A stretch of DNA of 64,000 bases, taken from positions 434,001 to 498,000 of the forward strand of contig NZ_CP076135.1 of assembly GCF_018736105.1 (NCBI RefSeq), in the 5' to 3' direction. Within the stretch, counting starts at the first letter, position 1; each line of letters starts with the position of its first letter. Positions 25,932 through 35,315 of this stretch are shown here, piece by piece. Source of the DNA: Bradyrhizobium sediminis (GTDB lineage: Bacteria; Pseudomonadota; Alphaproteobacteria; Rhizobiales; Xanthobacteraceae). The position numbers were made by a program, and so were the translations under genes. The notes beneath the pieces are model-generated. The model did not search any database. It was not told where the DNA came from and saw only the letters and a program-made list of their open reading frames with translations.

Positions 25932-26651
25932 ATGACCATGCTCAGCGACGTCACCCGCGCAAAACTCAAAACCATCTCGACCGCCACGGTGGCGACCGCG
26001 CTGTTCAAGCGCGGCTTCCGCACCCAGTGCATTCAGGACGTGCATCCGCTTTCTCCCGATCAGCCGACGCTGGTCGGGGAGGCCTTCACCTTGCGCTACA
26101 TGCCGGCGCGCGAGGATCTCAACAAGCTCGACGTGTTCCGCGACCGCTCCCATCCGCAGCGCAAGGCTATCGAGGACTGCCCGCCCGGCGCGGTGCTGGT
26201 GATGGACAGCCGCAAGGATGCTCGCGCGGCATCGGCCGGCGCCATCCTGGTGACCCGGCTGATGCAGCGCGGCGTCGCTGGCGTCGTCACCGACGGCGGC
26301 TTTCGCGACTCCGCCGAGATCGCAAGACTCGGCTTTCCCGCCTTTCACCACCGGCCGAGCGCGCCGACCAACCTGACGCTGCATCAGGCCATCGAGATCA
26401 ATGGTCCGATCGGCTGCGGTGACGCGCCGGTGTTTCCCGGCGACGTCATCCTTGGCGACAACGACGGCGTGATCGTGATCCCGGCGCATCTCGCGGACGA
26501 GATCGCCAACGAAGCCTTCGAAATGACCGCGTTCGAGGATTTCGTCACCGAACAGGTGCGCCATGGCCGCGGCATCTTCGGGCTGTACCCGGCGACCGAC
26601 GAGCAGACGCTGATCGATTTCGCGGCATGGCGAAAGCAGACCGGAAGATAG
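25932..26651 (+). CDS. RraA family protein (HMG/oxaloacetate aldolase-like)
   Basis: 239 residues. The central block GVVTDGGFRDSAEIARLGFP matches the RraA/4-hydroxy-4-methyl-2-oxoglutarate aldolase family, including the Arg-Asp pair that binds substrate and metal; VFPGDVILGDNDGVIVIP is a second signature. Proteins of this class either inhibit RNase E or, more often when beside dehydratases, act as class II pyruvate aldolases or decarboxylases. Lying after the sugar-acid dehydratase, with a repeat between, it is more likely an enzyme of the same route. Gene neighbours downstream are unrelated in strand. Confidence 0.85.
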   Translation: MTMLSDVTRAKLKTISTATVATALFKRGFRTQCIQDVHPLSPDQPTLVGEAFTLRYMPAREDLNKLDVFRDRSHPQRKAIEDCPPGAVLVMDSRKDARAASAGAILVTRLMQRGVAGVVTDGGFRDSAEIARLGFPAFHHRPSAPTNLTLHQAIEINGPIGCGDAPVFPGDVILGDNDGVIVIPAHLADEIANEAFEMTAFEDFVTEQVRHGRGIFGLYPATDEQTLIDFAAWRKQTGR

Positions 26652-26658
26652 CCGCCGC

Positions 26659-27219
26659 TCACAGCATCTCCGGCCTGAACAGCTTGCGGTATTTGCGGGT
26701 ATTGGCACCGGAGATCATGAACTCGCCGTCGCCGCGGTAGTGGATCGTCTTCGGATATTTGGGCGAGGCCGCGACATGCGCCTTGACCACCTCAAAGACG
26801 AACATGTTGTACTTCCTGACTTGGCTGGCATCGACCAGCCGGCATTCGAAGCTAGCGTAGCATTCGGCGATCAGCGGCGCACGGACGTGGGCACCGGGCT
26901 TCGGCGTGAGCCCGAAGGCGTCGAACTTGTCGATGTCGCGCCCCGACGAATTGCCGATTCGGACCACGGCGGCAGCTATTTCCTCGGTCGGAACGTTGAT
27001 CGCGCATTGCCGGCTCCTGCGGATCATCTCGAAACTGTGGTTGGCGCTGGAGATGATGCAGCCGACCAGCGAAGGCTGAAACTCCATCGGCATGTGCCAG
27101 CCCATGGTCATGATGTTGGTCTCGTCCTTGTGCGCGGAACTGACCAGTACGACCGGCCCCGGTTCGAGCAGGCGGCGGACGTTTTCGACGGGGAAGTCGG
27201 TCTTGGTGTATTTCGGCAT
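26659..27219 (-). CDS. Flavin reductase family protein
   Basis: 186 residues with the flavin reductase-like FMN-binding split barrel (GPVVLVSSAHKDETNIMTMG, then FQPSLVGCIISSANHSFEMI). These proteins reduce flavin with NAD(P)H for a partner monooxygenase, or bind FMN for other reductions. No partner is adjacent. A GGAGGG site precedes the ATG. It converges on the RraA gene with 7 bases between stops. Confidence 0.88.
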   Translation of the reverse strand: MPKYTKTDFPVENVRRLLEPGPVVLVSSAHKDETNIMTMGWHMPMEFQPSLVGCIISSANHSFEMIRRSRQCAINVPTEEIAAAVVRIGNSSGRDIDKFDAFGLTPKPGAHVRAPLIAECYASFECRLVDASQVRKYNMFVFEVVKAHVAASPKYPKTIHYRGDGEFMISGANTRKYRKLFRPEML

Positions 27220-27248
27220 GGTCCCTCCATCCGGCTACGAAATCCCTT

Positions 27249-27374
27249 GCCTCGCCCCGCTTGCGGGGAGAGGTCGGCGCGTAGCGCCGGGTGAGGGGGA
27301 CTATCCGCGAGTCCGAGTGCGCGGAGAGAGCCCCTCACCCCAACCTTCTCCCCGCGAAGAGCGGGGAGAGGGAG
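27249..27374. repeat. Composite GC-rich palindromic repeat
   Basis: Between the flavin reductase and oligopeptidase B genes. It contains CCCCGCTTGCGGGG, GGCGCGTAGCGCC and CTCCCCGCGAAGAGCGGGGAG hairpins around CCGAGTGCGCGG, in an arrangement typical of Bradyrhizobium intergenic repeats. It probably also ends transcription of oligopeptidase B. Confidence 0.8.
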
Positions 27375-27378
27375 CCGC

Positions 27379-29496
27379 TCACGCCTCGCTTTTCTCCGCC
27401 ATCCCGACCGCCCACAGCGCAAACGCGTAGGCGATCGCGACTTCGTCGAGCCGGTTGAAGCGGCCGGAGGCGCCGCCGTGGCCGGCGCCCATATTGGTGC
27501 GCAGCAGCACCGGGCCGCCGCCTCGCATGGTGGCGCGCAGCCGCGCGATCCATTTCGCCGGCTCCCAATAGGTGACGCGCGGATCGGTCAACCCGCCCAT
27601 CGCGAGGATCGCCGGATAATCCTTCGCCGCGATGTTGTCATAGGGCGAATAGGACAGGATGGTGCGAAAATCCTTTTCGCTTTCGATCGGGTTGCCCCAT
27701 TCCGGCCATTCCGGCGGCGTCAGCGGCAGGGTGTCGTCGAGCATGGTGTTGAGCACGTCGACGAACGGCACCTCGGCGACGATACCGGCGAACAATTCGC
27801 CGGCGCGGTTGGCGACCGCGCCCATCAGCATGCCGCCGGCGCTGCCGCCATGGCCGACGATGCGCTTGGCGCCGGTGTATTTTTCCGCGATCAGCGCCCG
27901 CGCCGAGGCCGCAAAGTCATCGAACGAGTTCGTCTTCTTCTCGCGCTTGCCGTCGAGATACCAGCCCCAGCCTTTGTCGGCGCCGCCGCGGATATGCGCG
28001 ATCGCATAGACGAAACCGCGGTCGACCAGCGACAGCCGGTTGGCGGAGAACGAGGCCGGCATCGCCATGCCGTAGGAGCCGTAGCCGTAGAGCAATAGCG
28101 GCGCGGTGCCGTCGCGCTTGAGATCCCTGGCGTGCAGGATCGACACCGGCACCAGCGCGCCGTCATGCGAGGGCGCCATGATGCGGGTGGTGACATAGTC
28201 GGCGGGGTTGTGGCCGGACGGAATTTCCTGGCGCTTGCGAAAGGTTCGGGTGCGGGTCGCCATGTCGTAGTCGTAGACTTCCGACGGCGTCGTCATCGAC
28301 GAATAGGCAAAGCGCAGATTGGTGGTGTCGAATTCGTAGCCGCCCATGGTGTCCAGCGAATACGCCGCCTCGTCGAAGGCGATAGCGTGCTCCTCCGAAG
28401 TCTTGAGATCGCGGATGACGATCGCAGGCAGCGCATTGGCGCGTTCCAGCCGCACCAGGTGGCCGCTGTAGAGCTCGATATCGAGGATATAGATGCCGGC
28501 GCGGTGCGGGATCAGGTCGCGCCAGTTGGCGCGCTCCGGCGAGGCCAGCGGCGCGGTGACGATCTTGAAGTCGATGGCGTCGTCGGTGTTGGTGAGAATG
28601 AACAGCTCGTCGCCGCGGTCGGTGACCGAATACTGCACGCCTTCCTCGCGCGCAGCGACCACGCGCGGCGGGGAAGCCGGATCGGCGAGATCGACCAGCC
28701 GCTGTTCGGAGGTTTCGTGGTCGCCGCCTGATATCACGCAGAAGCGGCCGCTGGTGCTCTCATGGATATGGGTGAACCAGCCGGCATCGTGCTCTTCATA
28801 GACCAGCACGTCGTCGGCCTGTTTTGTGCCGAGGCGATGCAGCCAGACCTGCATCGGCCGGTGGTTGTCGTCGAGCTTGACGTAGAGGAAGGCCTTGCTG
28901 TCCGCGCTCCACACCACACCGCCGTCGGTCTCCTCGACGATGTCGTCGAGGTCGCTGCGATCGGCCCAGTTGCGTACCCGGATCGTAAAATATTCCGATC
29001 CCTTGATGTCCGCGCTCCAGGCTTCAAGCTTGTGGTCCAGCGAATGCCGGCTGCCTCCGAACTTGAAATAGTCGTGGTCGGCGGCGAGCTTGTCGCCGTC
29101 GAGCACGATCTCGGTCTCGCCGCCGCCTCGCGGCATGCGGCCGAACATCTCGTGCTGCCCGCCCTCGCGGAATTTGCGCAAATAGGCGTAGGGACCATCC
29201 GGCGCCGGCACGCTGGAATCGTCCTCCTTGATGCGGCCGCGCATTTCCGCGACCAGCTTCTTCTGCAGGGCAGCGGTGTGGCCGAGCAGGCTTTCGGTGT
29301 AGTCGTTTTCCGCCTCGAGATATTTCCGGATGTCCGGGTCCAGCACCGAGGGGTCGCGCAGCACCTCCTGCCATTTGGCATCTTTCAGCCAGGCATAGTC
29401 GTCGGCAATGGTAATGCCATGGGCGGTGAAGGAATGCGGCCGGCGCGGCGCCACCGGCGCGGTCTGTGAGACGGTCTTCTTGATCGGTTGTGCCAC
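27379..29496 (-). CDS. ptrB: Oligopeptidase B (S9 family prolyl-oligopeptidase type)
   Basis: 705 residues with a GTG start at 29496. An N-terminal beta-propeller (about 70-400) precedes an alpha/beta-hydrolase domain. The catalytic Ser is in GHGGSAGGM, the Asp in LTDPRVTYWEP and the His in GAGHGGASGR, which are the S9A triad blocks. The enzyme cleaves after Arg or Lys in short peptides in the cytoplasm. Length matches the family. The gene stands alone, flanked by intergenic repeats at both ends. Confidence 0.93.
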   Translation of the reverse strand: MAQPIKKTVSQTAPVAPRRPHSFTAHGITIADDYAWLKDAKWQEVLRDPSVLDPDIRKYLEAENDYTESLLGHTAALQKKLVAEMRGRIKEDDSSVPAPDGPYAYLRKFREGGQHEMFGRMPRGGGETEIVLDGDKLAADHDYFKFGGSRHSLDHKLEAWSADIKGSEYFTIRVRNWADRSDLDDIVEETDGGVVWSADSKAFLYVKLDDNHRPMQVWLHRLGTKQADDVLVYEEHDAGWFTHIHESTSGRFCVISGGDHETSEQRLVDLADPASPPRVVAAREEGVQYSVTDRGDELFILTNTDDAIDFKIVTAPLASPERANWRDLIPHRAGIYILDIELYSGHLVRLERANALPAIVIRDLKTSEEHAIAFDEAAYSLDTMGGYEFDTTNLRFAYSSMTTPSEVYDYDMATRTRTFRKRQEIPSGHNPADYVTTRIMAPSHDGALVPVSILHARDLKRDGTAPLLLYGYGSYGMAMPASFSANRLSLVDRGFVYAIAHIRGGADKGWGWYLDGKREKKTNSFDDFAASARALIAEKYTGAKRIVGHGGSAGGMLMGAVANRAGELFAGIVAEVPFVDVLNTMLDDTLPLTPPEWPEWGNPIESEKDFRTILSYSPYDNIAAKDYPAILAMGGLTDPRVTYWEPAKWIARLRATMRGGGPVLLRTNMGAGHGGASGRFNRLDEVAIAYAFALWAVGMAEKSEA

Positions 29497-29534
29497 TCAA
29501 TCCTCATTTGGTCGGAGCCGCCCCATGTCCCTCC

Positions 29535-29622
29535 CGTCATGCGCGGGCGTGACCCGCGCATCCATCGGGAAAGAAAGCCCTTCTCAAATGGATGGGTTGC
29601 CGGGTCAAGCCCGGCAATGACG
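29535..29622. repeat. Palindromic intergenic repeat (CGTCAT...ATGACG)
   Basis: Begins CGTCATGCGCGGGCGTGACCCGCGC and ends GCCGGGTCAAGCCCGGCAATGACG; ends are inverted copies and each half is a hairpin. Related to the element at 43740-43826. Confidence 0.8.
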
Positions 29623-29765
29623 ATAAGCGGCCGGGGCAAGTATCTTGTCGCAGGATATCGGGTCGAAACCGCGGAATGCCAGATGGGCAATGAGCGCCGG
29701 CGCGCGGCTTGTTGGCCGGCCGGTTGTATGGTTAGGCTTTTCGACGATCCCTCCCGAAGGGCCCC

Positions 29766-31202
29766 ATGCTTTTCAACTCCTACCAGTTTATTTTCCTGTT
29801 TCTGCCGGTCGCGTTGGCCGGCTATTTCGCGTCCGACCGGCTCGGCAATGTGGCGCCGGTGCTATGGCTGGCGCTGGCGTCGCTGGGCTTCTATTCCGTC
29901 AGCGGCTGGCAGTTCGTGCCGCTGTTGCTGGGCTCGATCGCATTCAACTACGCCGTCGGCTGGCTGATGATCTCGAGCCGGCTGCACCCCGCGCCACGCT
30001 TTGCGATCCTGGCCTTCGGCGTCGCCGGCGATCTCGCGGTGCTCGGCTATTTCAAATATGCCGGCTTCCTTGCCGCCAATCTCAATGCAATCTTTTCGAC
30101 CGGCTTCGCGGTCAATGTCCTGCTCCCGGTCGGCATCTCCTTCTACACCTTTACCCAGATCGCGTTCCTGGTCGACGCCTACCGGGGCAAGGTCGCGCGT
30201 TACGCGCTGCCGCATTACGCGTTGTTCGTCACTTACTTTCCGCATCTGATCGCGGGGCCGATCCTGCACCACCGGGACATGATCCCGCAATTCGAGCGCG
30301 CCGAGGCGAAGCGGCCGGATCCGCATCTGATCCTGTGCGGCCTGATCATCTTCGCGATAGGCCTGTTCAAGAAGACCTGTCTCGCCGACGGCATCCAGCC
30401 GCTGGTGTCGCTCGCCTTCGGCCCCAACGCCCCGACCTTCGATCAGGCATGGCTCGGCGCGCTGGCCTATACGTTCCAGCTCTATTTCGATTTTTCCGGC
30501 TATTCCGACATGGCGATCGGAATCTCGCTGATGTTCGGGATATTCCTGCCGCTCAATTTCAATTCGCCCTACAAGGCGACTTCGATCGTCGATTTCTGGC
30601 GGCGCTGGCACATGACATTGTCGCAGTTCCTGCGCGACTATCTCTACATCCCGCTCGGCGGCAACCGGCATGGCGCCGTGCTGCGTTACGTCAATCTGAT
30701 GGTCACCATGGTGCTCGGCGGCCTCTGGCACGGCGCGGCCTGGACATTCGTCGTGTGGGGCGCGCTGCACGGCGGCTACCTCTGCGTCAATCACGCCTGG
30801 AACCGGTTTGGCCCAGCGGTGGCGCCGCGCTTCGAGCGGGCGGCCGATATCGCCGCGTTCGTCGTAACGTTTATCGCGGTCGTCATCGCCTGGGTGTTCT
30901 TCCGCGCCGACAGCATGACGACGGCGCTCTATGTGCTGTCGAAAATGGCCGATCCCGGCAACGTCGCCTTCGGCCGGCTGGAGATCGCCCAAGCCATCTT
31001 CATCCTGATCTATGCCGGGATCGCCTGGTTCGCCCCGAACACGCAAACCATCATGGGCTATGACCATGCCAACCGCACCGTCGGCCGTGGGCTGCGGGCG
31101 TGGCAGATGCGCCCGCTCTTCATCTACGCGACCGCGGCCGTGCTGGCGTTCGGGATTCTCGGAATCCAGCAGCACAGCGAATTCATCTATTTCAGGTTTT
31201 GA
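29766..31202 (+). CDS. MBOAT family O-acyltransferase (AlgI-like)
   Basis: 478 residues, almost entirely membrane segments (about 10-12). The MBOAT active-site region is intact: DFWRRWHMTLSQFLRDYLYIP and GGLWHGAAWTFVVWG with the catalytic His. AlgI/DltB-type members pass acyl groups across the inner membrane to exported polysaccharide or lipid. The stop codon overlaps the start of the next gene by one base (TGATG), so it is coupled to the SGNH-like protein, which is the usual two-component layout of acyl transfer systems. Confidence 0.92.
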   Translation: MLFNSYQFIFLFLPVALAGYFASDRLGNVAPVLWLALASLGFYSVSGWQFVPLLLGSIAFNYAVGWLMISSRLHPAPRFAILAFGVAGDLAVLGYFKYAGFLAANLNAIFSTGFAVNVLLPVGISFYTFTQIAFLVDAYRGKVARYALPHYALFVTYFPHLIAGPILHHRDMIPQFERAEAKRPDPHLILCGLIIFAIGLFKKTCLADGIQPLVSLAFGPNAPTFDQAWLGALAYTFQLYFDFSGYSDMAIGISLMFGIFLPLNFNSPYKATSIVDFWRRWHMTLSQFLRDYLYIPLGGNRHGAVLRYVNLMVTMVLGGLWHGAAWTFVVWGALHGGYLCVNHAWNRFGPAVAPRFERAADIAAFVVTFIAVVIAWVFFRADSMTTALYVLSKMADPGNVAFGRLEIAQAIFILIYAGIAWFAPNTQTIMGYDHANRTVGRGLRAWQMRPLFIYATAAVLAFGILGIQQHSEFIYFRF

Positions 31203-32314
31203 TGAACAGCCCAGCCAAATACCTGCCCAGGTTCCTGTGCGCGGGCGCTCTCATCATTGCGCTTGCCGTCATGGTCAACTTCGTGGTCGATCCCCTGCAA
31301 TTATTCCGTCCGGCCCGGCTCTTTGCCGCCATGTATTCGCAGGACAGCCGCATGCAGGACGCCGGGCTGATCCGCAGCCAGCAGTTCGACACCGTCTTCA
31401 TGGGCACCTCGCTCGCTATTCATTACCGTCAGAGCGATATCGACCGGCATCTCGGCGTCCGCTCGCTGAAGCTGGCGCTGTCCGGTTCGAATTCGAAGGA
31501 GCAGAAATTCGTGCTGGAGGCCGCGCTCGAGCGGCATCCCAGGCGGATCCTCTGGCAGATGGACGACTGGATTTTCCGCGATGCGCCTGATGTCGATGCC
31601 GACATCTATGTTCCGGTCGATCTCTACCGGCGAAACGCCAGGGGTATCGCCGGTTACCTGTTCAGCGGCAGCATGGCCCGCGAGTCGCTATGGATTGCGT
31701 TGCGCTCGATTCCGCCGCTGCAGTCTCTGGTGGCGCGGTTGACCACGGGCGTCATTTTCAAGTTTCCGGTCGCCAACGTCGACGACATCAATGCGCTGCA
31801 TCCCCGCTTCGACGTTGCCGGCTTCTACAATGCGAAAAGCACACTGGCCGCCTTCAGGCGCATCACCGATCCCGTGCGCAGCCGGTATCTGGCGCAGGGT
31901 TACGACTACGACGCCATGATCCGGCACTTCGAGCGCGATGCCGTCGGGTTGATCGAGAAGAATCCGGATGTGCAGTTCGACATCTATTTTCCACCCTATT
32001 CGATCCTGCAATTCGTCGCGATGCGGGACGCTTCGCCGCCGACCTTGAAGATCGCCTATGATTTTTCCGCCTATGCCGCGCCGCGTTTGCTGCATTTTCC
32101 GAATGTCAGGCTCTATGACTTTCGCGAGGCGAAGGAGATCACCCACGATCTCGGCAACTATGCCGACGTCATCCATCATTCGCCGGCGATCGATCTGAAA
32201 GTGCTGTCAATGCTGGCGGAGGGGAAATACCGGCTCGACCGCCCATCGCCGACCGCCTCGCTCGATCGGCTCAAGGCGCAGGTCGAGGCGTATCGGGTGG
32301 AGGAGCTTCGGTAG
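31202..32314 (+). CDS. SGNH-like partner of the MBOAT protein
   Basis: 370 residues with one N-terminal membrane anchor (LCAGALIIALAVMVNFVVDP) and a periplasmic domain. The block DTVFMGTSLAIHY has the Gly-x-Ser of SGNH/DltD/AlgX-like esterases, and NYADVIHHSP near the C-terminus supplies the Asp-x-x-His typical of that fold. The start overlaps the MBOAT stop by one base. The protein probably moves acyl groups from the MBOAT product to a periplasmic glycan or lipid. The polymer is unknown; no polysaccharide synthase genes lie nearby. Confidence 0.82.
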   Translation: MNSPAKYLPRFLCAGALIIALAVMVNFVVDPLQLFRPARLFAAMYSQDSRMQDAGLIRSQQFDTVFMGTSLAIHYRQSDIDRHLGVRSLKLALSGSNSKEQKFVLEAALERHPRRILWQMDDWIFRDAPDVDADIYVPVDLYRRNARGIAGYLFSGSMARESLWIALRSIPPLQSLVARLTTGVIFKFPVANVDDINALHPRFDVAGFYNAKSTLAAFRRITDPVRSRYLAQGYDYDAMIRHFERDAVGLIEKNPDVQFDIYFPPYSILQFVAMRDASPPTLKIAYDFSAYAAPRLLHFPNVRLYDFREAKEITHDLGNYADVIHHSPAIDLKVLSMLAEGKYRLDRPSPTASLDRLKAQVEAYRVEELR

Positions 32315-32327
32315 CAGTCGGCCTTTT

Positions 32328-32370
32328 CCTGAGGAGCGCGCTCTCTTGCGCGCGTCTCGAAGGATGAGAG
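32328..32370. repeat. Short palindromic repeat (GAGGAGCGCG...CGCGTCTC)
   Basis: CCTGAGGAGCGCGCTCTC followed by TTGCGCGCGTCTCGAAGGATGAG, an imperfect hairpin in the gap between convergent genes. A related element in the opposite order lies at 43861-43908. It may end transcription from both sides. Confidence 0.7.
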
Positions 32371-32377
32371 GCGAGCG

Positions 32378-34096
32378 CTAACTATTCCGCAACCTTGCCC
32401 CGGCGCCGGCGCCGAATACCGGGATGCGGTTGACCGCCAGCACCACCGCGAAGGTGATGACCAGCATCGCGATGCCCAGCACCGAAATCGCGGCAAGGTC
32501 GCCGCTTTCGTTGAGGTCGTAGATCAGAACCGAGAGCACCTTGGTCTGCGACGTGAACAGGATGATCGCCGCCGACAGTTCGCGCATCACGCCGATGAAG
32601 ATGAAACACCAGGTCGCGATCACGCCGGTGCGCAGCAGCGGGGCCGTGATCCGGCGCAGCGACTGCAGCCGGGTGGCGCCGAGGATGCGGCTGGCGTCCT
32701 CCAGTTCCGGGTGGATGGTGGCGAACGCCGCCTGCAATTGCTGATAGGCCGATGGCAGGTTGATGGTGAGAAACGCGATCAGCAGGATCCACAGCGTGCC
32801 GTACAGCACGAAGGGCGGCCGCGTGTAACTGAGGAACAGGCCGACGCCGAGCACGATGCCGGGCACGGCGACGGGGGCCGTGGCGAGAAAGCCGAGCAGC
32901 CGGTGCCCCGCGATGGCCCGGCGCGTGGTGACATAGGCGATCACCAGCGCCAGGATGGTGCCGACGCTGGCGGTCGCGGTGCCCAGGATCACGGTGTTCT
33001 TGAGCGCGAGCTGGGTCGACGACAGTTCGGTGAAGACGAAGACGACGTTGTGCAGCGTCGCCGTCGCTGGCGTCACCAGTGTCGTCGCATTCGGCGAGAA
33101 CGCGGCGTTGAGCAGCGCGAAATAGGGCAGGAACACCGGATTGAGCAGCACCACCAGGCAGAACGCCAGCGCCGCCCAGCGCCACGCCTTCATCTCGACG
33201 CGGCGCGGCGCGCCATATTTGCCGCCGACCACCGAATAGCCGCGGCGCCCGAGGATGAATTTCTGCGCCTGCAGCAGCAGGATCGTCAGCAGCAGCAATG
33301 GCACCGCGGCGGCGGCCGCAAGTTCGAGCTTCGGTGGATACTGGAACAGGCTCCAGATTTTCGTGGTCATGGTGTGGAAGCCGGCCGGCAGCGCCAGGAT
33401 CGCCGGTGAGCCGAACAGCGTCATCGCCTGCAGGAATGCAATCAGCGCGCCGGCCACCAGCGCCGGCAGCGCCAGCGGAATGGTGACGCGCCGCGCCGTG
33501 GTCCAGGCCCTGCCGCCGAGGATGGCGGAGGCGTCCTCGAGTTCGCCCGGCATGTTGTCGAGCGCATTCGCCACCAGCACGAACACGAAGGGGAAGGTGT
33601 AGCAGGAAATGACAAAGATGATTCCGGTCAGCGAATAGATATTGAACAGGTGCTCGCCGGCGTCCTGACCGGTCAGGAGGCGATAGAGCTGGTTGAGCAA
33701 GCCGCTGTTGGGCGCCGCCAGCAGCTCCCAGGCCACCGCGCCGAGAAACGGCGGCGTCACGAACGAAGCCGTGACCAGCGCGCGGATGAATTGCCGGCCG
33801 GGCATGTCGGTGCGCGACACCAGCCATCCCATCGGCGCGGCAACGGCGCAGCAGATCGCGGCGGAGGAGGTCGCGATGATGGCGGTGGTCAGCAGCGGAT
33901 CGAGGAAGTCGCGATCCGAGAACAGTCTGACGAAATTCTGCAGGGTCGGATGACCGGCCTTGTCGGTGACGCTGAACAGCGCCAGCCACGACAGCGGCAG
34001 CACGATCAGCAGGACCAGCAAGGCGGCGAACAGCGCCAGCACCGGTTTGGTCCAGTCGAATTTGCCCTTGCTGCCGTCGATGGAGGTGATGGTCAC
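32378..34096 (-). CDS. ABC transporter permease, fused two-domain (FbpB-like)
   Basis: 572 residues from a GTG at 34096. The open frame extends to 34258, but the extra part is translated from an intergenic repeat, so the later start is chosen; its ribosome site is weak. About twelve membrane segments form two copies of the binding-protein-dependent permease domain, each with the EAA-like loop (ELEDASAILGGRAW and ELEDASRILGATRL). This fused layout is typical of iron(III) and related importers. It follows the binding proteins and ATPase on the same strand. Confidence 0.9.
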   Translation of the reverse strand: MTITSIDGSKGKFDWTKPVLALFAALLVLLIVLPLSWLALFSVTDKAGHPTLQNFVRLFSDRDFLDPLLTTAIIATSSAAICCAVAAPMGWLVSRTDMPGRQFIRALVTASFVTPPFLGAVAWELLAAPNSGLLNQLYRLLTGQDAGEHLFNIYSLTGIIFVISCYTFPFVFVLVANALDNMPGELEDASAILGGRAWTTARRVTIPLALPALVAGALIAFLQAMTLFGSPAILALPAGFHTMTTKIWSLFQYPPKLELAAAAAVPLLLLTILLLQAQKFILGRRGYSVVGGKYGAPRRVEMKAWRWAALAFCLVVLLNPVFLPYFALLNAAFSPNATTLVTPATATLHNVVFVFTELSSTQLALKNTVILGTATASVGTILALVIAYVTTRRAIAGHRLLGFLATAPVAVPGIVLGVGLFLSYTRPPFVLYGTLWILLIAFLTINLPSAYQQLQAAFATIHPELEDASRILGATRLQSLRRITAPLLRTGVIATWCFIFIGVMRELSAAIILFTSQTKVLSVLIYDLNESGDLAAISVLGIAMLVITFAVVLAVNRIPVFGAGAGARLRNS

Positions 34097-34128
34097 TTGC
34101 TTGCCGATCCCATAGCCTGATGTTTTTT

Positions 34129-34208
34129 CGTCATTCCGGGGCGCACAAAGTGCGAACCCGGAATCTCGAGATTCCGGGTCTGGTCCTTCGGACCATCCCG
34201 GAATGACG
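34129..34208. repeat. Palindromic intergenic repeat (CGTCATTCCGGG family)
   Basis: Starts CGTCATTCCGGG, ends CCCGGAATGACG, with internal GGAATCTCGAGATTCC and GGTCCTTCGGACC hairpins. Shares blocks with 25806-25910 in the opposite arrangement. It separates the second binding protein gene from the permease gene and may lower permease expression relative to the binding proteins. Confidence 0.85.
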
Positions 34209-34235
34209 GCAGTAAAACCATGCGAGACAAACCAA

Positions 34236-35297
34236 TCAAACCCGAAACAACTTCGCATAGCGCGTCTTGATTTCTTCCGTCATCTTCTCGACGCCGACAG
34301 CATCTTCCTTCCATAGCTTGATGTCGGAGATCTTGCGGCGGCCCGGCTTCGACTGCACCTGCGCGTGAACCGAATATTGCGCGGTGAAGTCGATGAAGAA
34401 TTGCTGGGTCTCCCGCGTGTGCAGCCAGGCCTGGAACAGTCTTGCGGCGCTGGGATGCGGCGCGGCCGCGAAGATGCCGGTCGGGCCCGAGATCGTCGGC
34501 GTGCCCTCGGTAGGATACACCGGCTCGACCGGCTGGCCCGCTTCCTTCAGCAGCACTACGCCATATTCGTTGCCGTCGGCCATCACGGCGCGCTCGCCGA
34601 GCGAAAGCTTCTTCGGCGGATCGGTCGAGGACTGCACCTGCATGACGCGCTGCTTCGACAGCTTTTCCAGATATTCCCACCCCAATTCGCGGACCAGCTG
34701 GAAGGTCGCGGTCATGATGGTGCCGCTATAGGCGGGATGGCCCTTGACCATCTTGCCGGCCCATTTGGGATCGAGCAGGTCGGCGAAGCTCCTGGGCGCG
34801 TCTTCCGGCTTCACCAGCCTGGTGTTGTAGGCGATCGACGACAGCCAGATTCGCGAGGTCGCGAACATTCCGTCGGGATCGCGATAGTCCGGCGGAAAGT
34901 GCCTGGCGATGTCTTCCGAGACGAACGGCGCCAGCCAGCCGTTCCTCTTCCAGCTGATGAAGTGCGAGGCGTCCGAGCTGTTGATCACGTCGACGGTGCG
35001 GATGCCCGAGGCGAATTCCTGATCGACCCGCTGAAACAGCCGCTCCGAGCCGGAGCGCTCGATCTGCACGGCAATCCCGGGATATTGCGCCTCGAAGGTC
35101 TTGCCGAGCTTTTCGCCGACCGGGAGATCCATCGACGAGTACAGGATCACCTTTGCCTCTTTGCGCGCGGCCTCGACCAGCGCGGGCGTGATCGCCACCG
35201 GCTCGGGTGCGGTCGCCCCGGCGGGCGTGGCGAACACCGTGACCCCGAGGGCGGCCGAACCCTTGATGAGGTCGCGTCGCGAAAGTCTCTTCTTCAT
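34236..35297 (-). CDS. ABC transporter substrate-binding protein, Tat-exported (copy 2)
   Basis: 353 residues. The N-terminus MKKRLSRRDLIKGSAAL followed by a hydrophobic stretch is a twin-arginine signal. The mature part is an extracellular solute-binding protein of the iron/thiamine/polyamine-like group (VILYSSMDLPVGEKLGKTFE, later PPKKLSLGERAVMADGNEY). It is a close paralogue of the protein encoded just upstream (35316-36383), with 18 bases between them. The binding proteins differ at places likely to shape specificity, such as the GNEYGVVLLKEAG stretch. Confidence 0.92.
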   Translation of the reverse strand: MKKRLSRRDLIKGSAALGVTVFATPAGATAPEPVAITPALVEAARKEAKVILYSSMDLPVGEKLGKTFEAQYPGIAVQIERSGSERLFQRVDQEFASGIRTVDVINSSDASHFISWKRNGWLAPFVSEDIARHFPPDYRDPDGMFATSRIWLSSIAYNTRLVKPEDAPRSFADLLDPKWAGKMVKGHPAYSGTIMTATFQLVRELGWEYLEKLSKQRVMQVQSSTDPPKKLSLGERAVMADGNEYGVVLLKEAGQPVEPVYPTEGTPTISGPTGIFAAAPHPSAARLFQAWLHTRETQQFFIDFTAQYSVHAQVQSKPGRRKISDIKLWKEDAVGVEKMTEEIKTRYAKLFRV

Positions 35298-35315
35298 CGC
35301 TCCGGCTTCCCTGCG

